Below are positions 1 to 5,195 of a stretch of DNA of 5,796 nucleotides, one piece after another. Every line of letters starts with the position of its first letter. Position 1 is the stretch's first letter. The notes under the pieces were generated by a model. That model saw nothing but the letters and a program-made list of their open reading frames with translations, was not told where the DNA came from and made no database searches. The stretch is from assembly GCA_003156235.1 (NCBI GenBank), contig PMGP01000380.1, positions 1 through 5,796 on the forward strand. Reading direction: 5' to 3'. The position numbers and the translations under genes were made by a program. This stretch comes from Acidobacteriaceae bacterium (lineage in GTDB: Bacteria; Acidobacteriota; Terriglobia; Terriglobales; Acidobacteriaceae).

Positions 1-149
1 CGGCCGCGCCGCAGGCAGCACCGCTGGCCGCGTCCGGGTTGACGGCAGCGCAGGGAATCCCATTTGTGCCGGCCCCCGAGCCATCGCAAGACGTAGAATT
101 TTTGCAGGCCAGGAAACCAACCACGCCAGAATCCGGAGAATCCCAATGA
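1..149 (+). CDS. C-terminal end of an unidentified upstream protein (5' truncated)
   Basis: Reading frame 3 is open from the first base and stops at TGA 147-149, giving about 48 residues that end in PTTPESGESQ. The visible tail is rich in Ala, Pro, Gln and Glu (for example AAPQAAPLAAS near the start and FVPAPEPSQDVEF in the middle). It has no hydrophobic stretch, so it looks like a flexible soluble tail. Its stop overlaps the next gene's start in an ATGA (146-149), the same junction seen further along the operon, which argues that it is a real gene end. The product cannot be identified. In related MoxR/DUF58 clusters, RDD-family and SpoIIM-like membrane proteins often occupy this position, but nothing in this fragment shows that. 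The first ATG of the competing frame 2 is 146, so the two readings do not conflict. Confidence 0.6.
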   Translation, partial: AAPQAAPLAASGLTAAQGIPFVPAPEPSQDVEFLQARKPTTPESGESQ

Positions 150-1141
150 ACGAAAACGTTACGCGCCCGTCCTTTGGACCGGCACACCAGTTCCCGATGA
201 CCTTCGGCCAGATTCTCGACCGCATCTTCCGGCTCATGCGCTCGCAACTCAAGCTCTTTATCGCTGTCTCCACCGTGCCCGCGGTTGCCATGGTTCTGAT
301 GATGGCTCTATTCTTCGCGATTGCCTTCATCCCCATCTTTTCGCAACTGCCCAAGCAGCCCGACCCCGCGCAGATGTTTCGCTTGATGATTCCGTCGATG
401 ATTTTCATCATGCCGCTGAGTTTGGTGATCTTTGCCCTCTATCTGGCTGCCTCCATCCACGCCGCGATGCAGGCCAATCTGGGCATTCCGATCACCTTCC
501 GCGAGGCTTATCAAGTGGCCTGGAAGCGTATTGGCCGCTACCTTTGGCTGCTATTTCTCGCTTACATCATTGCCTTTCTTCCCATGCTGGTGATCGAGTT
601 GATGATGTTTGCCGGGATGGGGCTGCTCACCGCCGGCCACACCGAGCTCTCGCCCGGGTACTTTTTCCTGATACCGCTGGGAATGCTCTTGTTTATTGCC
701 GCCATGGTTTACGGCGTCATCATGGCGATGCGCCTCTCGCTGGCCTTTCCCGCATCGCTGGCCGAGGATCTGACGGCGCGCGCCGCCCTCCGCCGCAGCG
801 GCCAGTTGACCCAGGGCGCGAAGGGACGCATTTTTTTGGTTTTGCTGGTGATCTATGCCCTCGGCTACGCGGCTGAGATGGTGGGCATCATGGTGCTGGT
901 AGTGGTCATCGGAATCGGCGCTCTGGCTATGGCGGCCTGCGGAGTCCAATTGCTTTCTGTAACAGGCATTATTGGAATCGTGCTCGCGTCGCTGTGCTTC
1001 GCCGCCTTTCTCTATCTGTGGATGTCGCTGCTCTGGTCCGCCTTCTCCGCTTCCTGCGCCGTTCTCTATCACGACCAGCGGCTGCGGAAAGAAGGCCCGC
1101 CTCCCGCGCTGCCGTCCATGTTCGTGGAGAATCAGGCTTGA
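146..1141 (+). CDS. Multi-pass membrane protein, glycerophosphoryl diester phosphodiesterase membrane-domain type
   Basis: This 331-residue integral membrane protein has about six hydrophobic segments, near residues 36-64, 80-104, 131-158, 172-197, 229-262 and 270-305. The N-terminal motif PMTFGQILDRIFRL (17-30), just before the first helix, is typical of the membrane domain also found attached to some glycerophosphodiester phosphodiesterases. So is the amphipathic stretch around 201-230 (FPASLAEDLTARAALRRSGQ), between helices 4 and 5. There is no phosphodiesterase catalytic domain, so no enzymatic role should be assumed; these stand-alone domains are of unknown function. The start at 146 is supported by GGAGA at 135-139, six bases upstream, and by the ATGA overlap with the preceding stop. 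It overlaps the DUF4129 gene by 4 bases if that gene starts at TTG 1138. Its position suggests it is a membrane component of the MoxR-DUF58 module. Confidence 0.8.
   Translation: MNENVTRPSFGPAHQFPMTFGQILDRIFRLMRSQLKLFIAVSTVPAVAMVLMMALFFAIAFIPIFSQLPKQPDPAQMFRLMIPSMIFIMPLSLVIFALYLAASIHAAMQANLGIPITFREAYQVAWKRIGRYLWLLFLAYIIAFLPMLVIELMMFAGMGLLTAGHTELSPGYFFLIPLGMLLFIAAMVYGVIMAMRLSLAFPASLAEDLTARAALRRSGQLTQGAKGRIFLVLLVIYALGYAAEMVGIMVLVVVIGIGALAMAACGVQLLSVTGIIGIVLASLCFAAFLYLWMSLLWSAFSASCAVLYHDQRLRKEGPPPALPSMFVENQA
1126..1140 (+). promoter_or_regulatory. Ribosome binding site and TTG start of the DUF4129 gene
   Basis: GGAGA at 1126-1130 lies seven bases upstream of TTG 1138-1140, a near-ideal Shine-Dalgarno spacing. 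The TTG overlaps the TGA (1139-1141) that ends the previous gene, giving a TTGA junction equivalent to the ATGA junctions elsewhere in the operon. This site decides the start: the upstream ATG at 994 would force a 148-base overlap and place an arginine-rich stretch ahead of an obvious signal peptide. Confidence 0.7.
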
Positions 1142-2334
1142 CATTACGTTCTCAACTCACTGGCGCGGCGCTGGCTGCGGCTCTTGCCGTACTTCTCTGC
1201 TCTCAGTTGGCTCGCGCCGATGAATCCGCACCACCGTCTACGAACAATGTACGCGAGGTTTCGCTGGCCGAGTACCGCCAGCATCTGGTCGAGTTGAATG
1301 CCGTGGTGGATGCTTGCGCCAAGGCGCGGGACACAAAGTCCTGCGACCCGGCGCTCGCGGGTCAGGATGACCGGGTGCCGCTCAGTAACGCTCCCAATGC
1401 GGAGCGGCGGCTGGTGCGTTACGGCTGGCTGCGCGCGCTGCTTACCTTAGCTCGAATCAAAGAAGAGCCCTCGAAAGAGGCGCAAGGCAACGCCGTAAAC
1501 AAATCTGAAAATAAACCGGAAGACAGCTCTCAAGACAAGGCCCAGAGCAAGCCTGCCGCGGGAGGCGAAAAAGCTCCGGCGGAAGAACCCGCACGGTCGC
1601 CCAATCCGACTACCAGCGACTTGTTGCGCGCCGCGCAGGTTCGCCTGACCCAGGAGATTGCCCAGGCAGACAGTGCGGCGGAAGGCCCGCCCGCAGCAGC
1701 TCCCGATTACGCCCAGCAGCGCGAGACGATGAAGCAGGTGCTCTCTGGCCGTGATTTTCGTGGCATGGAGTCGCACAGGTGGCGGGATTCGCTGCTGGAA
1801 AAGCTGGGCGAATGGCTGAACCGTTTCTTTGAAAGCATCGCGAAACTACACGCCAGCTCGGTTTGGGCGGGGCGCGTGATTGTGTGGGGCTTTATTCTGG
1901 CTGTGTGCGTGGGGCTGGCCTGGGGGCTGCTGCAACTGGAGCGACGCTGGCGCATTCGGCTGGTGCCGGAGAGTGACGGCCCTGCCGCCGGAGCCGCGTC
2001 GGCACGCGACTGGCAACTGTGGCTGGCCGATGCGCGCCGCGCCGCAGCCGCCGGTGAGTGGCGCGAGGCGATTCACTTTGTCTACTGGGCGGCGATTTCT
2101 CGGCTTGAATCCAAGCGGCTGTGGCCGGCGGACCGGGCGCGCACTCCGCGTGAGTACCTGGCGCTGGTGGCAGTCGACGACCCGCGCCGCGCGGGACTTG
2201 CCACGCTCACGGGCAGCTTTGAGCGGACCTGGTACGGCGGCCGGATGGCAGACGAGAGCGATTATCAGCAGGCCGACAAACTGGCGGACGGGCTGATCTC
2301 CGGCATCGGCGGCACGGAAGGCGGCGCGCGATGA
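1138..2334 (+). CDS. DUF4129 domain protein with signal peptide and one membrane anchor
   Basis: Read from TTG 1138, this is a 398-residue protein. Residues 1-27 form a classic secretion signal: basic start, hydrophobic core at 9-21, and a cleavage-type ARA before DES. C21 is preceded by VLL and does not fit a lipobox. The extracytoplasmic part (28-242) includes a helical region near 43-107 with C60 and C69 as a possible disulfide pair. It also has a hydrophilic Lys/Glu/Gln/Ser linker (108-155) and an amphipathic helical stretch (212-240) leading to a transmembrane helix at about 243-266. The C-terminal part, about 290-388, is the DUF4129 domain, with its pattern AAAAGEWREAIHFVYWAAIS (302-321), the RTPREYLALV motif (335-344) and FERTWYGG (361-368). 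The domain is cytoplasmic if the signal peptide is cleaved and the helix runs outside to inside. Its biochemical role is unknown; DUF4129 is commonly found with MoxR, DUF58 and DUF4350. It overlaps the DUF4350 gene in ATGA at 2331-2334. Confidence 0.82.
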   Translation: MTLRSQLTGAALAAALAVLLCSQLARADESAPPSTNNVREVSLAEYRQHLVELNAVVDACAKARDTKSCDPALAGQDDRVPLSNAPNAERRLVRYGWLRALLTLARIKEEPSKEAQGNAVNKSENKPEDSSQDKAQSKPAAGGEKAPAEEPARSPNPTTSDLLRAAQVRLTQEIAQADSAAEGPPAAAPDYAQQRETMKQVLSGRDFRGMESHRWRDSLLEKLGEWLNRFFESIAKLHASSVWAGRVIVWGFILAVCVGLAWGLLQLERRWRIRLVPESDGPAAGAASARDWQLWLADARRAAAAGEWREAIHFVYWAAISRLESKRLWPADRARTPREYLALVAVDDPRRAGLATLTGSFERTWYGGRMADESDYQQADKLADGLISGIGGTEGGAR

Positions 2335-3572
2335 AGTTTCTCTCTTCGCTCGACTCTCAAGACCGCAAACTGCTGCTCTGTTGCGTGGGGATTGCGCTGG
2401 CGCTGGCCGTGGCCACCGGCTTTCTGTTGCCCAATGGCGACAACGACAATCCGCTGCCCTCAACCTACCTGGCCGGCCAGCACGGCGCGCGCGCCGCTTA
2501 TGAGACGCTGCTTCGTTCCAATTATCCGATTGAACGATGGGAGCGGCCGCTGAGCGAGTTGGCTGCAACGGCCGGCCCGGAGACGGTGGTGATCTTTGCC
2601 CAGCCGTTCTCCCGCGAGCCGGAGGAGATCAAGGCGGTGCGTAAGATTGTGGAACGCGGCGGACGTGTGCTCTCCACCGGCTACTGGGGCGGATACATTC
2701 TGCCCGGCGAGGCCAGTCAAACTCCCGAAGAATTTCACTTTGCGGCCTGCCGGCTGGAGCCTGAAGGGCTGGATGCTCTGGCTGGAACGGGCGAGGTGTG
2801 GATGGTTCCGCAAGCCACCTGGTCTGAAGGCAACCCGGCGCAGCGCGTCGAATACAGTTGCGCCAATCATCCGGCGGTGGTGGAGTACGACTGGGGCAAG
2901 GGGCACATTGTGTGGTGGGCCAGCTCGACGCCGCTGGAAAATGGTTCGCTGAACCGTGCACACAATCTTGATCTGCTGCTGGTTTCGCTGGGACCGCGCG
3001 CGGGACATCGCTTCTACTGGGACGAGTCGCTGCATGGGGAGATTCGCTCGGTGTGGAGCTACGCGGGCGGTCCGTCGTGGACTTTGCTGTGGATTGGCCT
3101 GCCGGTGCTGGCGCTGTTGATCGTCTTCAGCTTCAGCCGGCGCAGCGGTCCGGTGCGCGACCTGCCTCCGCCGGCGCGCGCTACTCCGATTGAGTTTCTT
3201 GAGGCGCTGGGCTCGCTCTACCGCAAGGCCGGAGCCGCATCGACGGCCGTGTCGATTGCCTGGGAACGCTTTCGGCGGCACAGCTTGCGGCTTTGCGGGC
3301 ATGGGGCAAGCAAGATGGGCGCGGACGAGCTGGCAGCGGTGATTCGACGGCGGTTTCCACGCGCGGATGCCAGCCTGGAGGCTGATCTGGCAGCTTGCGA
3401 AGAGGCTACGTGGGGTGAAACTGTTGATCCACGCCAGGCGCTGAAGCTGATTCAATCACTGCATGGACACTACGAAAAACTGAAAGCGGCAGCCAAGCCG
3501 AGCCGTCAGCCACGCAGTCAAGCCGCGCAATCTGAGAAGATTCAATCCAAACAGCAGGAAAGGGTTTTATGA
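2331..3572 (+). CDS. DUF4350 domain membrane protein
   Basis: This 413-residue protein has a membrane helix at about 14-33, a roughly 215-residue extracytoplasmic domain, a second helix at about 250-268 and a cytoplasmic C-terminal region. The central part fits DUF4350. It opens with LPSTYLAGQHGARAAYETLL (42-61), has a Rossmann-like strand/turn pattern (ETVVIFAQPF, 84-93; RGGRVLSTGYWGG, 109-121), then GKGHIVWWASSTPLENGSLN (189-208) and HNLDLLLVSLG (211-221). It ends with the FYWDESLHGE signature (228-237) just before helix 2. Such domains resemble inactive glutamine-amidotransferase-like folds; no catalytic Cys-His pair is evident. The C-terminal region (285-385) is helical, followed by a basic Gln/Lys/Ser tail. 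The start is supported by GGAAGG at 2316-2321 and the ATGA overlap. It overlaps moxR by 4 bases, so the two proteins are probably made together. DUF4350 proteins are regular members of MoxR-DUF58 clusters; function is undefined. Confidence 0.85.
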   Translation: MKFLSSLDSQDRKLLLCCVGIALALAVATGFLLPNGDNDNPLPSTYLAGQHGARAAYETLLRSNYPIERWERPLSELAATAGPETVVIFAQPFSREPEEIKAVRKIVERGGRVLSTGYWGGYILPGEASQTPEEFHFAACRLEPEGLDALAGTGEVWMVPQATWSEGNPAQRVEYSCANHPAVVEYDWGKGHIVWWASSTPLENGSLNRAHNLDLLLVSLGPRAGHRFYWDESLHGEIRSVWSYAGGPSWTLLWIGLPVLALLIVFSFSRRSGPVRDLPPPARATPIEFLEALGSLYRKAGAASTAVSIAWERFRRHSLRLCGHGASKMGADELAAVIRRRFPRADASLEADLAACEEATWGETVDPRQALKLIQSLHGHYEKLKAAAKPSRQPRSQAAQSEKIQSKQQERVL

Positions 3573-4573
3573 GCCAGGAAAACCAACAAGAACTCAACCA
3601 AAACGCCAAAGGCCCGGAGGGTTTGCGCGCAACCAGCCAGCTTATCACCCACTCCCGCGCGGAGCTTGGCCGGGTGATCTCCGGGCAGGGAGAGGTGATT
3701 GAGGAGGTGCTGATCGCCGTTCTCTGCCAGGGCCATGCGCTGCTGGAAGGCGTGCCGGGCATTGCCAAAACGCTGATCGTGAAGGCCCTGGGGCGGCTGC
3801 TCGGTCTCGGCTTCCAGCGCGTGCAGGCTACGCCCGACCTGATGCCGGCCGACATTCTGGGCACGACCATCTTGCGCCCCGGGACTGGAGACTTTGCCTT
3901 TCATGCCGGCCCGGTCTTTACCGACCTGCTGCTTGTGGACGAGATCAACCGCATGCCTCCGCGCACTCAGGCCGCGCTTCTGGAGTGCATGGAAGAGCGG
4001 CAGGTGACCAGCGACGGCACACGCCGCCCGTTGCCCGCCTGGTTCACCGTCTTCGCCACGCAGAACCCAATCGACTTCGAGGGCACGTATCCGCTGCCCG
4101 AGGCGCAACTGGACAGATTTTTGCTGAAGATTCGCGTGGGCTATCCCAGCGAACAGGAGGAGCGGCAGATTCTGGAGCGGCACCACGGCGGGTCAGGCGC
4201 GGGGTTACTGGAAGACGCGCGGATTGCGCCGATTCCAATAGGGCTTCTGGACGCGGCTTGCGCAGAGGTGAGGGCAATCAGGATTGAGCCGGAGCTGACC
4301 ACCTACATTCTGGAGTTGGCGCGGCGCACACGGGAGTGGCCCACGCTGCTGTTGGGTGCCAGCCCCCGCGCGGCCGTGAGCCTGATGCGCGTGGCCCAGG
4401 CGGCTGCCGCCTTCGATGGCCGCGACTACCTGCTGCCCGACGACGTGAAACGCGCCGTGAAGCCGGTGTTGCGCCATCGTGTGATGCTGAAGCCCGAGGC
4501 AGAGTTGGAAGGCTTCGACGCCGACCGCGTGCTAGCCGACGTGATCGCCGCCGTGCCGGTGCCGAGGCAATGA
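3569..4573 (+). CDS. moxR: MoxR-family AAA+ ATPase
   Basis: This cytoplasmic AAA+ ATPase of 334 residues is full length for the MoxR family. All expected motifs are present: Walker A GVPGIAKT (61-68), the conserved FQRVQATPDLMPADILG segment (82-98), Walker B LLVDEINR (121-128), PRTQAALLECMEERQVT (131-147), sensor 1 ATQNP (163-167), YPLPEAQLDRF (174-184) and sensor 2 GASPRA (263-268). The C-terminal lid carries YLLPDDVK (287-294) and ends in a typical VPVP. MoxR ATPases are thought to act as chaperone-like remodelers that work with VWA or DUF58 partners, for example in cofactor insertion or complex maturation. The specific client here is unknown. The start is supported by AGGAAAGGG at 3556-3564 and the ATGA overlap with the DUF4350 gene. 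The reading frame ends intact; its usual DUF58 neighbour is separated from it by 622 bases holding a toxin-antitoxin pair. Confidence 0.95.
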   Translation: MSQENQQELNQNAKGPEGLRATSQLITHSRAELGRVISGQGEVIEEVLIAVLCQGHALLEGVPGIAKTLIVKALGRLLGLGFQRVQATPDLMPADILGTTILRPGTGDFAFHAGPVFTDLLLVDEINRMPPRTQAALLECMEERQVTSDGTRRPLPAWFTVFATQNPIDFEGTYPLPEAQLDRFLLKIRVGYPSEQEERQILERHHGGSGAGLLEDARIAPIPIGLLDAACAEVRAIRIEPELTTYILELARRTREWPTLLLGASPRAAVSLMRVAQAAAAFDGRDYLLPDDVKRAVKPVLRHRVMLKPEAELEGFDADRVLADVIAAVPVPRQ

Positions 4574-4607
4574 AATTTAGGCAGAAAAAGAGTAGTATAA
4601 AGGTAGT
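4574..4607 (+). promoter_or_regulatory. AT-rich spacer with tandem GTAGTAT repeats, candidate promoter/operator of the toxin-antitoxin pair
   Basis: The 34 bases between the moxR stop and the antitoxin start hold only 10 G/C, against roughly 60-70% in the flanking operon. GTAGTAT occurs at 4592-4598 and again at 4603-4609, 11 bases apart, about one helical turn. The second copy runs into the antitoxin ATG. Ribbon-helix-helix antitoxins commonly bind short repeats of this sort and repress their own operon, so this is a plausible autoregulatory operator. TATAAA at 4596-4601 could be a -10 element, which would put transcription initiation at or very near the ATG (a leaderless or very short leader). 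AAAGG at 4599-4603 could instead serve as a closely spaced ribosome binding site. No convincing -35 element is visible, so promoter function is inference. Confidence 0.45.
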
Positions 4608-4856
4608 ATGAAACTGAAGACATCTATCACACTTTCATCCGACCTGCTCAAAGAGATCGACCGCAACGCCGGCTCCAAGACGTCGCGCTCGGCTTACATT
4701 GAAGCGGTCATGCGCGAGTATCTCAAAGAGAAGGTTCGCCGTGCCATCAACGAGCGCGACCTTCAAATCCTCAACGCCAACGCCGATTACTTCAATCGCG
4801 AAATGGAAGACGTGCTTCGCTATCAGGCGCCGATCACGTACGAATCAGCAGAGTGA
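4608..4856 (+). CDS. Ribbon-helix-helix antitoxin of a MazEF/PemIK-type toxin-antitoxin pair
   Basis: This 82-residue protein has a ribbon-helix-helix (CopG/Arc/MetJ-type) N-terminus. A beta strand MKLKTSITLS (1-10) is followed by helix A (about 11-20, SDLLKEIDRN), a polar turn, and helix B (about 27-40, RSAYIEAVMREYLK). The alternating polar residues K4, T5 and S6 in the strand are where such proteins touch DNA. Residues 41-75 form a charged helical tail ending near DVLRYQAPITYE, the usual toxin-binding region in this arrangement. The gene lies directly ahead of a PemK/MazF-type toxin with 6 bases between, the standard antitoxin-first order. It is expected to neutralise the toxin and to repress its own promoter through the GTAGTAT repeats. 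Hand counts of single sequence lines give about 53-55% GC here versus 63-73% in moxR, consistent with separate acquisition. The start is fixed by the family's typical MKLKTSI beginning; AAAGG 4 bases upstream is a short but possible ribosome site. Confidence 0.85.
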   Translation: MKLKTSITLSSDLLKEIDRNAGSKTSRSAYIEAVMREYLKEKVRRAINERDLQILNANADYFNREMEDVLRYQAPITYESAE

Positions 4857-4862
4857 GGAGCC

Positions 4863-5186
4863 ATGCGCCGAGGCCAGCTTTATCGCGTGCACCAGCCGCC
4901 GGGAGACCCGAAAGAATACCGGACGTTTGCGATTGCAAGCCGCCAATCCGCAATCGATTCGCGATTTTCAACTGTGATTTGCGCGCCGGTATTCACGAAC
5001 GGATACGGAGCCTCGACGCAAGTTAGCATTGGGATCGACGAGGGCATGAAGCATGACTGCTGGATTTGGTGTGATGGGCTAACCAGTATTCGAAAATCCG
5101 AGTTGAGGCAGTACGTCGGTTCCCTTTCGGGGGCAAAGCTGACGGAGTTCAATCGCGCCCTCGCATTCGCAATCGATTTGATTTGA
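4863..5186 (+). CDS. PemK/MazF-family endoribonuclease toxin
   Basis: This 107-residue protein, normal length for the family, is expected to cleave single-stranded mRNA at a short sequence and so halt translation when free of its antitoxin. Family features in order: N-terminal MRRGQLYRVHQPPGD (1-15), strand EYRTFAIASRQ (18-28), DSRFSTVICAPVFTNG (32-47), TQVSIGIDEGMKHDCWIWCD (52-71), LTSIRKSELRQYVGSLS (73-89) and a C-terminal helix KLTEFNRALAFAIDL (92-106). By family position R20 and T45 are the likely catalytic Arg and Thr. Many MazF proteins have Arg-Pro after the first loop, whereas here it is Arg-Thr. Three cysteines (40, 66, 70) cluster in the core strands. GAGGAG at 4855-4860, overlapping the antitoxin stop, is the ribosome site and sits very close to the ATG, favouring coupled translation. 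The frame is complete with no damage, so the pair looks functional. Its TGA is 9 bases, in the same frame, from the DUF58 start. Confidence 0.87.
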   Translation: MRRGQLYRVHQPPGDPKEYRTFAIASRQSAIDSRFSTVICAPVFTNGYGASTQVSIGIDEGMKHDCWIWCDGLTSIRKSELRQYVGSLSGAKLTEFNRALAFAIDLI

Positions 5187-5195
5187 GTCCCTTCT

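Noticed and set aside
831..837. Run of seven T in the membrane protein gene as a possible frameshift or terminator
   Set aside because: The frame continues intact through a conserved hydrophobic helix, and no GC-rich hairpin precedes the run.
994..1137. N-terminal extension of the DUF4129 protein from ATG 994
   Set aside because: It lies inside the preceding membrane protein gene, is Arg-rich, has no ribosome site argument, and would bury the signal peptide that begins at TTG 1138.
1846..2568. Minus-strand open frame opposite the DUF4129/DUF4350 junction
   Set aside because: It spans a junction of two well-supported + strand genes and has low-complexity Arg/Ala/Pro composition with no family features.
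2460..3455. Long minus-strand open frame (331 codons) opposite the DUF4350 gene
   Set aside because: It is an antisense shadow typical of GC-rich coding DNA: Arg/Gln/Pro-rich, no recognisable domain, and the + strand product fits DUF4350 with both membrane helices.
4930..4956. Inverted repeat CGATTGC / GCAATCG within the toxin gene
   Set aside because: A 7-base stem with a 13-base loop inside a conserved coding segment (AIASRQSAID) is likely chance; no U-run follows.
4699..4977. Plus-strand frame spanning the antitoxin and toxin genes
   Set aside because: It crosses both small genes in another frame, is rich in Arg/Ser/Thr, and matches nothing; both true frames have family motifs.
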